Source: Kaistella flava (ex Peng et al. 2021) (GTDB lineage Bacteria > Bacteroidota > Bacteroidia > Flavobacteriales > Weeksellaceae). Taken from it: a stretch of 64,000 nt of DNA. A program made the position numbers and the translations under genes. Where the stretch lies: the NCBI RefSeq assembly GCF_015191005.1, contig NZ_CP040442.1:2852001-2916000 (forward strand), written 5' to 3'. Below are positions 9,106-17,470 of this stretch, in pieces. Position 1 is the first letter of the stretch. Every line of letters starts with the position of its first letter. The notes under the pieces are model-generated. The model ran no database searches and was not told the origin of the DNA. It saw only the letters and a program-made list of their open reading frames with translations.

Positions 9106-9521
9106 GCTTTTAATTGAAATGCTACGGCGTAAAATTTAATTTGTTTGGTCATCGCCATTAAGCCGTTGGCTCTGGACGGAGAAAGGAATTCTTGTAAGCC
9201 AATTTCTTCAATGAATTTAAAATCTGAATCCAGAATTTCTTGTGTAGAATGACCGCTGTAAATGGAAACTAAAAGCGAGATGATTCCTTTTGGTAAGATG
9301 CCATCAGAATCAGCATTAAAGTAAAGTTTACCATCTTTATATTCAGCGTCAATCCATACTTTTGACTGGCAACCTTTGATAAGATTATCATCGGTTTTTT
9401 TGTCATCAGATATTCCCTTCAGTTCTTTTCCAAGGTCGATAATGTATTCATATTTCTGTTCCCAATCTTCCATAAAGGCAAATGCTTCTACGGTTTCCTG
9501 TTGTTTTTCTTTGATGGTCAT
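9102..9521 (-). CDS. sufE: SufE family cysteine desulfurase partner
   Basis: SufE accepts the persulfide sulfur from the desulfurase SufS and hands it to the SufBCD scaffold for iron-sulfur cluster assembly in the cytosol. The 139-residue length fits, and the active-site cysteine is visible as C51 in I-K-G-C-Q-S-K-V-W. The middle block G-I-L-P-K-G-I-I-S-L-L-V is also typical. It is not beside the other suf genes but lies between two glycosyltransferase genes, overlapping the downstream one. Co-transcription is likely; a functional link to glycan synthesis is not implied. Confidence 0.92.
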   Translation of the reverse strand: MTIKEKQQETVEAFAFMEDWEQKYEYIIDLGKELKGISDDKKTDDNLIKGCQSKVWIDAEYKDGKLYFNADSDGILPKGIISLLVSIYSGHSTQEILDSDFKFIEEIGLQEFLSPSRANGLMAMTKQIKFYAVAFQLKA

Positions 9522-9559
9522 TGCTCAATTCAATTTGTGCAAAGATAAGAAATTAGGTC

Positions 9560-10657
9560 TTAGAAATTTTCCGCCTTTACCTTTTTAAACAACTGAAGTA
9601 ATTTTGGCTCTTCCTTCTCCCAGCAGAGTTCTGTGGCTGCTTTATTTAAATAGTCTTCGTAAAATAGTTTTCCATTTTTAAGGACAATATTTATTTTTTC
9701 GGCCAGTTGAGAATGATTACTAATTTTCTCTCCAGTTTGAAATCGGTCAATAACCTTTCTCATTTCTGGAAAATCTGAAACAATAACAGGAATTCTGGCT
9801 TGGATGTAATCGGAAACTTTATTCGGCATTGAGTAATAATAACTGAGACCATTATTTTCTTCGATACTTAATCCGCAATCTGCTTTTTTGGTGATTTCGC
9901 GTAAGTCTTTTGGTAATAATTTCCCTAGAAATTTCACTTTATTTTCTAAACCTAAAGTCTTCGTTAAGTCTTCGTATTCTAATTTTTTCGGTCCGTCACC
10001 TGCAATCCAAAGTTCAGCATTTTCAATCGCTAACATGGCTGGAATAATTTTATCTAAACCACGAGAAGGATTAATTACGCCTTGGTACAATATGATTTTT
10101 GGAAGATTGCTTTCAAAATAGTTCTGAAGATTTTCAATTTTAACTGGAAAATTCTGAACGGTAACAGGTCTTTCGATTGCATATGTTTTTGCAAACCAAT
10201 CTGCGTAGCTTTCGCTTGCAGTCATCATGTATTTAATTTTTGGAACAACACTTTTTTCCAACCTTCGCCAAATTTTTTGTGTAAATCGTCCTTGAAGAGC
10301 AGGCATTTCAGTAAAAATTTCGTGGCTGTCAAAAACCAATGGAATGCCAAGTTTTTTTGAAACCAGATAATTGGGTAATAGAGAATCTAAATCATTGGAG
10401 AGTAGAATAGAATTTTTGTCGGCTTTCTTTATAAGTTCTTTATATAATTTCCATTGAAATTCAATATAACCATACCGCAGGATTTTCGATTTTAAAATAA
10501 TTCTGGAGAATGGATAGGTTCTCTCCATTTTGGGTAAACCTCCCCAGTTATTTCCAATAAGGTCTATTTTAAAACCGTCTCCAGCTAAAGATTTGCAGAC
10601 CTTTTCTACGCGTTGGTCTGTATATAAATTATTGAAAACACTTACGATTACTTTCAC
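9560..10657 (-). CDS. Glycosyltransferase, GT4-type (GT-B fold)
   Basis: This 365-residue protein has the GT-B arrangement. The N-terminal acceptor domain contains D-S-H-E-I-F near residue 110, and the C-terminal donor domain starts around I-I-L-Y-Q-G-V-I-N-P-S-R-G-L. The nucleotide-sugar part shows A-G-D-G-P then S-I-E-E-N-N-G-L-S-Y-Y-Y-S-M-P-N-K, the usual place of the E-x7-E motif. It is probably a cytoplasmic face enzyme acting on surface polysaccharide or lipid-linked sugar. The start is GTG. The acceptor and sugar are unknown. It is followed by sufE and the GT9 gene on the same strand. Confidence 0.85.
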   Translation of the reverse strand: MKVIVSVFNNLYTDQRVEKVCKSLAGDGFKIDLIGNNWGGLPKMERTYPFSRIILKSKILRYGYIEFQWKLYKELIKKADKNSILLSNDLDSLLPNYLVSKKLGIPLVFDSHEIFTEMPALQGRFTQKIWRRLEKSVVPKIKYMMTASESYADWFAKTYAIERPVTVQNFPVKIENLQNYFESNLPKIILYQGVINPSRGLDKIIPAMLAIENAELWIAGDGPKKLEYEDLTKTLGLENKVKFLGKLLPKDLREITKKADCGLSIEENNGLSYYYSMPNKVSDYIQARIPVIVSDFPEMRKVIDRFQTGEKISNHSQLAEKINIVLKNGKLFYEDYLNKAATELCWEKEEPKLLQLFKKVKAENF

Positions 10658-10666
10658 CGCAGAAAA

Positions 10667-10885
10667 TTACGTTTTTTTGATGAGATGATAAACCTGAATA
10701 AAACAGAGAATACCATTAGGAATAATAATTGGCCAAAGATAGTTACTGAAAATCCCATAGATTACAAATAAAGCACAACCGATGAAGTTGATAATCCTAA
10801 TTTTCCTTATGTCTTTTAATGCAAAACTTAAAACGATAAAGAAAGATGCAGCATAACCAATATAGTTGGTGATTACAGGATCCAT
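10667..10885 (-). CDS. Small YgjV-like inner-membrane protein
   Basis: The 72-residue protein consists of three hydrophobic segments (about residues 6-24, 30-46 and 50-68) joined by a short basic loop with K-D-I-R-K-I-R. This matches the three-helix layout of YgjV family proteins, which resemble half-transporters of the SWEET type. In databases such proteins are often mislabelled as uroporphyrinogen decarboxylase. It ends nine bases before the GT4 start, so it probably leads the four-gene minus-strand group. Substrate unknown. Confidence 0.7.
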   Translation of the reverse strand: MDPVITNYIGYAASFFIVLSFALKDIRKIRIINFIGCALFVIYGIFSNYLWPIIIPNGILCFIQVYHLIKKT

Positions 10886-11012
10886 GATGTGATTTTTAGA
10901 AAATAAATGTAATCATTTTCAATGAGATAAGAAAATATTTACTGCCATATAGTCCTGAATTGATTTTGGTAAAGAATTTGTAACTTTCATAAAGAATTTA
11001 GAGATTTTTATC

Positions 11013-11020
11013 TATCTTTA
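11013..11020 (+). promoter_or_regulatory. Candidate -7 box ahead of clpC
   Basis: tatcttta differs from the Bacteroidota -7 consensus TAnnTTTG only in the last base and lies 23 bases before the clpC start. No clear -33 element is seen. Confidence 0.3.
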
Positions 11021-11043
11021 ATAAACAGACGAGAAACAACAAT

Positions 11044-13563
11044 ATGGATAGTCAATTTTCAAACGGTTTGGACTTAGTTTTCAAACACAGTAAAGACGAA
11101 GCAAGACGCTTGCACAGCGAGTTTCTAAATACAGAACATTTCCTTTTGGGAATGATTAAAACAGACAACTCTGCCAAGGAGATCATGCATAATTTGGGAG
11201 CCGATTTAACCCAAATCAAAAGAAAAATCGAGACGATGTCAGTAGCTAGTTTAAATCCATTTTCTGTAGAAAGTGAAAAGATATCTTTTACTAAAATGGC
11301 TGACCAAGCTATCAAAAGATCTGAATTAGAATGCAGACAATATCAAAGTTCAGAAGTTAATACCGTTCATTTATTGCTAGGTATTCTCTATAAATCAGAA
11401 GATCCTACAACCAGTATTTTGAGTTCGTACGATATCGATTATGAAAGAGTGACCAAGGAATATCAAACGATGTTAAAAAACTCAGGACAAAATCCAAAAA
11501 TGAGTGCCTATGACGATGATGAAGAGCGTGAGGATTTTGGACAAATGAGAAAGCCAACTGGAAATATTGGTACTGGTAAAAGCAAAACGCCGACTTTAGA
11601 TAATTTTGGACGTGATTTAACGACACTTGCTCGTGAAGGAAAACTGGATCCAGTTATCGGTCGTGAAAAAGAAATCGAAAGAGTTTCGCAAATTTTATCG
11701 AGAAGAAAAAAGAACAATCCTCTTTTGATTGGTGAGCCAGGTGTTGGTAAATCAGCGATTGCAGAAGGTTTGGCTTTAAGAATTCAACAGAAAAAAGTAT
11801 CTCGTGTTCTTTACGGAAAACGAGTGATTACTTTGGATCTTGCGAGTTTAGTTGCTGGCACAAAATACCGTGGTCAGTTCGAAGAGCGAATGAAAGCCAT
11901 CATGACAGAACTGGAGAAAAACCGAGATGTGATTTTGTTCATTGATGAATTGCATACCATTGTTGGAGCAGGAAGTTCGACTGGTAGTTTGGACGCCTCA
12001 AATATGTTTAAACCAGCTTTAGCTAGAGGTGAAATTCAATGTATTGGTGCAACGACCCTTGACGAATACAGACAGTATATCGAGAAAGATGGAGCGTTAG
12101 AAAGACGTTTCCAAAAGGTAATGGTAGAGCCAACAACTGTTGAAGAAACCGTGCAGATTTTAAATCAAATTAAAGACAAGTACGAAGATCACCACAATGT
12201 GACTTATACGGATGAGGCGATTTTGGCTTGTGTAAATTTAACAGCAAGATATATCACCGACCGATTCTTACCAGACAAAGCTATTGATGCGATGGATGAA
12301 GCGGGTTCAAGAGTGTATATTAAAAATATGAAAGTTCCGACGGAGATCATCGAGCATGAAAAAAGCATCGAAGAAATTAAGGAACTGAAACAGGCCGCAG
12401 TTAAAAAGCAAGATTATCTTGAAGCCCGTAAATTAAAAGATGAGGAAGAGCGCTTGCAAATGGAATTAAATGCAGCGCAGGAGCAATGGGACAAAGATGT
12501 TAAAGAGAAAAAAGAAATCGTAAGCGAAGAAAGTGTAGCCGAAGTAGTTTCGATGATGAGCGGAATTCCAGTTACCAAAGTAGGTAAAAATGAGCTCGAC
12601 AAACTGGCTCAAATGGAAACCTTGCTTAACGGAAAAGTAATTGGACAGGCAGATGCCGTTAAAAAAGTGGTGAAAGCCATCCAAAGAAACAGAGCAGGAT
12701 TGAAAGATCCGAACCGTCCAATTGGAACATTTATTTTCTTAGGAACAACAGGTGTTGGTAAAACAGAATTGGCAAAAGTAATGGCTCGTGAACTTTTTGA
12801 CTCAGACGAAGCTTTGATCAGAATCGACATGAGTGAGTACATGGAAAAATTCGCAGTTTCCCGATTAGTAGGGGCGCCTCCGGGATATGTGGGTTATGAA
12901 GAAGGTGGTCAATTGACCGAAGCGGTTCGTAGAAAACCTTATGCAGTAGTGCTTTTAGATGAAATTGAAAAAGCGCATCCAGATGTGTTTAATATTTTAT
13001 TACAAATTTTAGATGAAGGTTTTGTAACTGATTCTTTAGGTCGTAAAATCGATTTTAGAAATACGATCATTATTTTAACTTCCAATATTGGAACGAGAGA
13101 TTTAAAAGATTTCGGTGATGGAGTAGGATTCGGCACTAATGCGAAGAAATCGAATACGGATGCGAGAGCAAGAAGTACGATTGAAAATGCTTTGAAGAAA
13201 GCTTTTGCACCGGAATTCCTGAACAGAATTGATGATATAGTAATCTTTAATAATTTAGAAAAAGAAGATATTTCTAAAATCATCGATTTGGAATTAGCGA
13301 AATTATACAGCCGTCTGGAAAAATTAAACTACAAAGTTGAACTAACTGACGATGCGAAAGAATTCATCGCTGAAAAAGGTTGGGACAAAGATTTCGGAGC
13401 GAGACCTCTGAAACGTGCGATCCAAAAATACATTGAAGATTTATTGGCAGAAATGTTAGTAAACAAAGTATTGACCGAAGGTGGAACGGTAGTGTTAAAA
13501 CTAAATGAAGCCAAAGACGGTTTAGAAGGAGAACCTGTTAAAAAGAAAGCAAGTATAAAATAA
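11044..13563 (+). CDS. clpC: ATP-dependent Clp protease ATP-binding subunit ClpC
   Basis: ClpC unfolds substrates and feeds them to the ClpP peptidase. The 839 residues contain, in order, a double Clp N-domain (1-150), a first AAA+ domain (Walker A G-E-P-G-V-G-K-S at 230-237, Walker B ending L-F-I-D-E at 298-302), a UVR-like coiled region (about 430-470, rich in K and E), and a second AAA+ domain (G-T-T-G-V-G-K-T at 567-574) with the C-terminal D2 small domain. The UVR region and length separate it from ClpB and ClpA. It is a single gene with its own terminator; no clpP is adjacent. Confidence 0.95.
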   Translation: MDSQFSNGLDLVFKHSKDEARRLHSEFLNTEHFLLGMIKTDNSAKEIMHNLGADLTQIKRKIETMSVASLNPFSVESEKISFTKMADQAIKRSELECRQYQSSEVNTVHLLLGILYKSEDPTTSILSSYDIDYERVTKEYQTMLKNSGQNPKMSAYDDDEEREDFGQMRKPTGNIGTGKSKTPTLDNFGRDLTTLAREGKLDPVIGREKEIERVSQILSRRKKNNPLLIGEPGVGKSAIAEGLALRIQQKKVSRVLYGKRVITLDLASLVAGTKYRGQFEERMKAIMTELEKNRDVILFIDELHTIVGAGSSTGSLDASNMFKPALARGEIQCIGATTLDEYRQYIEKDGALERRFQKVMVEPTTVEETVQILNQIKDKYEDHHNVTYTDEAILACVNLTARYITDRFLPDKAIDAMDEAGSRVYIKNMKVPTEIIEHEKSIEEIKELKQAAVKKQDYLEARKLKDEEERLQMELNAAQEQWDKDVKEKKEIVSEESVAEVVSMMSGIPVTKVGKNELDKLAQMETLLNGKVIGQADAVKKVVKAIQRNRAGLKDPNRPIGTFIFLGTTGVGKTELAKVMARELFDSDEALIRIDMSEYMEKFAVSRLVGAPPGYVGYEEGGQLTEAVRRKPYAVVLLDEIEKAHPDVFNILLQILDEGFVTDSLGRKIDFRNTIIILTSNIGTRDLKDFGDGVGFGTNAKKSNTDARARSTIENALKKAFAPEFLNRIDDIVIFNNLEKEDISKIIDLELAKLYSRLEKLNYKVELTDDAKEFIAEKGWDKDFGARPLKRAIQKYIEDLLAEMLVNKVLTEGGTVVLKLNEAKDGLEGEPVKKKASIK

Positions 13564-13583
13564 GCTTTCGAAAAGACTTATAA

Positions 13584-13627
13584 AAAATCCGTCTCGTCAT
13601 TATTTGACGAGACGGATTTTTGTTTTA
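13584..13627 (+). terminator. Strong rho-independent terminator after clpC
   Basis: A perfect 16-bp stem (13584-13599 with 13605-13620) and a five-base loop, then a T-rich tail. It may also act for sodC on the other strand because an A-run precedes it. Confidence 0.92.
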
Positions 13628-13644
13628 TTTAAAGAAGATTAAGC

Positions 13645-14148
13645 TTACTTAATTTCAATACAACCAACTCTACCACCAGCATTCCCAGTTGGTTGAGTGT
13701 GAAAATCATCTTCAGCAGCGTGAATGATAATTGATTTTCCGATGATGTTTTTGGTGTCATCTTTACATCCCAAACACCAGTTATCAGTTTTGAAAACCAA
13801 TTTCGCTGTTCCGTCTTTGTCAGCAACTAAATTTCCGATATCACCCATGTGAAATTCGCCATGTTCCCATTTTCCGTGTTTCTCTGCAGTCGGATTCCAG
13901 TGTCCACCGGCAGAACTTCCGTCAGCCGCCGAACAATCTCCTTTTTCGTGGATATGAATTGCATGAATTCCAGGCGTCAGTTTGTAAACATTTAAATCCA
14001 TTTCAACTTCCCCACCTTTTTGGGAGAATTTTGCGGTTCCCTGGGTTTCGGTTCCGCTTTTGGAATTGATGACATAAGATTTTGTTGTTGTGCATGATAC
14101 GGCAAAAAGTGCGCTGCATACCAACATCGAAAGTGTAGCGATTTTCAT
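13645..14148 (-). CDS. sodC: Superoxide dismutase [Cu-Zn], lipoprotein
   Basis: It converts superoxide to oxygen and hydrogen peroxide in the periplasm. The N-terminus is a lipoprotein signal with lipobox A-V-S-C (C19). The metal-site pattern is complete to the eye: H-A-I-H-I-H near 62-67, G-G-H-W-N-P with H-G-K-W-E-H-G-E-F-H-M-G-D downstream, and the C-terminal H-A-A-E-D-D-F-H-T-Q-P-T-G-N-A-G-G-R. A disulfide pair is likely between the Cys in G-D-C and the one near the C-terminus. It has 167 residues, normal for bacterial SodC, and is transcribed alone, converging on clpC. Confidence 0.95.
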   Translation of the reverse strand: MKIATLSMLVCSALFAVSCTTTKSYVINSKSGTETQGTAKFSQKGGEVEMDLNVYKLTPGIHAIHIHEKGDCSAADGSSAGGHWNPTAEKHGKWEHGEFHMGDIGNLVADKDGTAKLVFKTDNWCLGCKDDTKNIIGKSIIIHAAEDDFHTQPTGNAGGRVGCIEIK

Positions 14149-14274
14149 AATATTATTTTTAGATTAATGTAATTTTCAATGGTTTTGAATAAAGAAAGTA
14201 GGCGATAAGTTACCATTCGGTTTACAAATTTAACCATTCAGTCGATTAAATTTTCAGCAAATCCCGTTCCGTAA

Positions 14275-14282
14275 TACATTTG
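14275..14282 (+). promoter_or_regulatory. Candidate Bacteroidota -7 box, tacatttg
   Basis: An exact TAnnTTTG match 18 bases before the start of the TonB-dependent receptor gene, with a T-rich stretch (ttttc at 14251) near the expected -33 position. Confidence 0.55.
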
Positions 14283-14300
14283 TAGTATAAACTTATAACC

Positions 14301-16520
14301 ATGCAAACATTCATCATTACTAAAGTATTACTTCTTGTATTTTTTCTGATGGGAATTTTTTCCAGTGCTCAGATCACTGTTTCGGGAAAAGTGAGTTTTA
14401 AAAATAAAGGAGTAAAAGATATTTCGGTTACTTTAAAAGACACTTACGACGGAGCAACAACCGATGTAAATGGAAATTATTCTTTTGAAACCTCTGAAAA
14501 AGGCAAGCAGATTTTGGTGTTTTCAAATTCGAAATTTGTGGAAGTTGAGAAAACGATTATGATAGGAAATGACAATCTTACTGTAAATTCTGATTTGAAA
14601 GAACAGATCTCCGAAATCGATGCGGTGGTTATTTCTGCCGGTTCCATTGAAGCGAGTGATAAAAAAAGAGCAACTACGCTTTTAACGCCGATTGATATTT
14701 ATACAACTGCCGGAGCAAATGGACAGATTTCCTCTGCTTTGGAAACGCTTCCCGGAGTTCAGAAAATCGGCGAAACTGAAGGTTTATTTGTTCGCGGTGG
14801 AACTGGAGAAGAGACTAAATTCTTCATGGATGGAAATTTAGTCAACAATTTTTTCGGAAATTCTATTCCGGGAATAAAGTCGATGGATCGGTTAAATACT
14901 TCTTTATTTAAAGGAAATGTATTTTCAAGTGGCGGATATTCTGCAGCTTATGGACAAGCTTTATCTTCGGTTTTGGTTTTAGAAAGCATCGATTTTCCCG
15001 AAAGGAATTCTGTAGATTTAGGAATGTCACCATTATTTATTACCGGAGGTTTTCAAAATGTCAATGAAGAGAAAACCAGATCATTCGGAATTTTTGGATC
15101 TTATTCGAATCTAGGTTTGATGACGAAATTAATTAAATTTAATAATGATTTTACCAAAGCTCCGGAAAGTTTCGGAACAAACTTTAACTTCAGAATTAAA
15201 AATAACAAAGGCGGAATCCTGAAATATTACGGCAGTTTTGATACCAATAAAATTGCACTACAATCAGAAAGTTTAGAACCGAATATCGATTTTGACAATA
15301 CTTCTTTAAAAGGAAAAAACACCTTTCATAACTTATCGTTTAGGCAGAAATTTGGCGAATATCTTTTGAATTTAGGAAGTTCGTATACGTTTAATTCTAA
15401 TTTTATCGACCTTTCTAATACTTTTCAAAACTCAGATATTAATCCAAATTCGATTGAGATTAAAGGGAATTATTTCAATGCTAAAGGAACCTTAGAAAGA
15501 AAAATTAATAGAATTTCGGCAATCAGAGCTGGAATTGAATTTAATCAAGCTAAAGAAAAAACCGATGTTGCGCTTTCACCGTCTCCTTTCGTTTCAAATG
15601 ATCAGATTACCTCACTTTTCGCGGAAACTGATCTAGGATTCAGCAATAATCTATCCGCCAAAGTTGGATTAAGATCTGAATATTCTTCTAAAATTAATCG
15701 ATGGAATCTCGCACCAAGATTAGCAATGGCTTATCGGATTTCAAAAAACTGGACCACATCTTTGGCGTACGGAATTTTCTATCAAAACCCGGAACAGAAG
15801 TATTTCGGCAGCAATCCCTTGAATTATCAAAAAGCTGAACATTACATTTTGCAAGTTCAAAAATCAGAAGAAGGAAGAAGTTTTCGTCTCGAAGCTTTTT
15901 ATAAAAATTATTCCGATTTAATTAAAACTAAAGTTTTAGATTATCGTCCGGTTGCCATTAATAATAACGGAGATGGTTTTGCAAAAGGCTTTGAAGTTTT
16001 CTGGCGAGATAAAAAGTCGATCAAAAATATTGATTATTGGGTTTCCTATTCTTATTTAGATTCCAAACGTGATTTTCAGAATTATGACCAAAGTTTATTC
16101 CCAAGTTTTGCTGCAAAACACACGCTTTCTGTCGTTGCTAAAAAATTTGTAACCGATTGGAAAACCGGATTTAATCTTTCTTATACTTACGCTTCCGGGA
16201 GACCGTTTTATAATTTTCAAACGGATAACAACGGTGATTATCATTTGAATAATCAAGGGAAATTGAAAGATTTTAATGCGCTTAATTTTAGTTTAAATTA
16301 TCTTCCAAATCTGGGTAAAAAAGAGGCTAAAGCATTTACCATACTCGTTTTATCGGTCAATAATATTTTAGGACAAAAGAATATTTATGGTTATCAATTT
16401 TCTAATGATGGTTTACGAAGCCGACCTGTTTTACCTTCTGCGAGTACTTTTGTTTTTATTGGTTGCTTCATCAATTTTGGTATTGACAGAACGCAGGATG
16501 CTATTAATAATAATCTTTAA
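14301..16520 (+). CDS. TonB-dependent outer-membrane receptor with carboxypeptidase-like N-terminal domain
   Basis: A 739-residue outer-membrane protein. After the signal peptide (end near S-S-A-Q, residue ~24) comes a carboxypeptidase regulatory-like domain (V-S-G-K-V to ~100), then a plug domain (about 125-235, with L-P-G-V-Q-K and F-V-R-G-G-T-G-E-E), then a beta-barrel ending in a hydrophobic-aromatic C-terminus region. Such receptors import siderophores, vitamins or glycans using TonB energy. No SusD partner is present, so it is not a SusCD glycan system. The small periplasmic protein directly downstream is its likely operon partner. Substrate unknown. Confidence 0.88.
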   Translation: MQTFIITKVLLLVFFLMGIFSSAQITVSGKVSFKNKGVKDISVTLKDTYDGATTDVNGNYSFETSEKGKQILVFSNSKFVEVEKTIMIGNDNLTVNSDLKEQISEIDAVVISAGSIEASDKKRATTLLTPIDIYTTAGANGQISSALETLPGVQKIGETEGLFVRGGTGEETKFFMDGNLVNNFFGNSIPGIKSMDRLNTSLFKGNVFSSGGYSAAYGQALSSVLVLESIDFPERNSVDLGMSPLFITGGFQNVNEEKTRSFGIFGSYSNLGLMTKLIKFNNDFTKAPESFGTNFNFRIKNNKGGILKYYGSFDTNKIALQSESLEPNIDFDNTSLKGKNTFHNLSFRQKFGEYLLNLGSSYTFNSNFIDLSNTFQNSDINPNSIEIKGNYFNAKGTLERKINRISAIRAGIEFNQAKEKTDVALSPSPFVSNDQITSLFAETDLGFSNNLSAKVGLRSEYSSKINRWNLAPRLAMAYRISKNWTTSLAYGIFYQNPEQKYFGSNPLNYQKAEHYILQVQKSEEGRSFRLEAFYKNYSDLIKTKVLDYRPVAINNNGDGFAKGFEVFWRDKKSIKNIDYWVSYSYLDSKRDFQNYDQSLFPSFAAKHTLSVVAKKFVTDWKTGFNLSYTYASGRPFYNFQTDNNGDYHLNNQGKLKDFNALNFSLNYLPNLGKKEAKAFTILVLSVNNILGQKNIYGYQFSNDGLRSRPVLPSASTFVFIGCFINFGIDRTQDAINNNL

Positions 16521-16628
16521 TACGGTTCAGAAAATAGAATTGACCTTTCAGTAACAAAAAATTTCAAAGAGTATTTTCCTGAATTACCTTTGACCTATCA
16601 AAACAGAATAAAATTAAAAATTGACACC

Positions 16629-17270
16629 ATGAAAAAATTATTTTTAACAATGCTTCTACTGATTTCAGCAAGCATTTTCGCCCAAACTACTTTTGAAAAA
16701 GTAATGACTGAAAAAATCGCAAAACTGGAACAGTCAAAAACGTCGGAAGATTTTACCGCGTTGTCGAATGATTTTGTAAGAATCGGAGATAAAGAAAAAA
16801 CACAATGGCTTCCTTACTATTACGCAGCTCAGGCGTCGATTGAAAAAGGCAGAAATTTAATGCGTACGGGAAAACTTGATCAACTGGATGCTATTGCAAA
16901 TGAAGCGCAAACTTCCTTAGATAAAGCTTCTGCCTTAATTAAAGACACTGCCGAAATCTTGATTTTACAGAAAATGATTCATAATTTGAAAATGATGGTT
17001 GACCCTCAATCCAGATTTATGAGTGAAGGAATGTTGGGCGCGGACGCCCTTTCAAAAGCGGAAAAATTAGATCCTGAAAATCCAAGAATTACTTTACTCA
17101 AAGCGGAAGACACTTATTATACGCCGGAACAATTTGGCGGTAGTAAAACAAAAGGATTAGAATTATTTCAAAAATCAGAAGATCAGTTTAAAGTTTATCA
17201 ACCGAAAACTTCATTAGATCCAAATTGGGGAAAAGGAGAAGCTGATTATTTCTTAACCAATAAACCGTAA
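16629..17270 (+). CDS. Small exported protein with TPR-like helices, unknown function
   Basis: The start is set at the ATG at 16629, which yields a clean signal peptide (M-K-K-L-F-L-T-M-L-L-L-I-S-A, cleavage near F-A-Q). An in-frame ATG 13 codons upstream adds polar residues. The mature part is helical, with repeated Ala/Leu/Lys patterns (about residues 60-190) such as L-D-K-A-S-A-L-I-K and L-S-K-A-E-K-L-D-P-E-N-P-R-I-T-L-L-K-A-E that resemble tetratricopeptide repeats. It lies 108 bases after the TonB receptor in the same direction, so a joint role in uptake is plausible but unproven. Confidence 0.75.
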   Translation: MKKLFLTMLLLISASIFAQTTFEKVMTEKIAKLEQSKTSEDFTALSNDFVRIGDKEKTQWLPYYYAAQASIEKGRNLMRTGKLDQLDAIANEAQTSLDKASALIKDTAEILILQKMIHNLKMMVDPQSRFMSEGMLGADALSKAEKLDPENPRITLLKAEDTYYTPEQFGGSKTKGLELFQKSEDQFKVYQPKTSLDPNWGKGEADYFLTNKP

Positions 17271-17289
17271 TTATACGATATTCACAATA

Positions 17290-17316
17290 AAACCTCTGGA
17301 ATTTCTGGAGGTTATT
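17290..17316 (+). terminator. Probable terminator after the TonB receptor pair
   Basis: Arms aacctc and gaggtt with inner wobble and A-T pairs form a hairpin, followed by a T-rich stretch (ttatttt). Moderate strength. Confidence 0.55.
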
Positions 17317-17470
17317 TTCATTTGTAGCAAGAAATAAATCACTATTTTTACCAGTTGAAAAAATGAGAATGTATTCCTTTTAACATCGGGCTTTCTCAGA
17401 TATTCATTAGATGAAATTGACGCAATTAAAATGAAGAATTGCTAAAAAACAGATTAGACCCTTTTATTAA

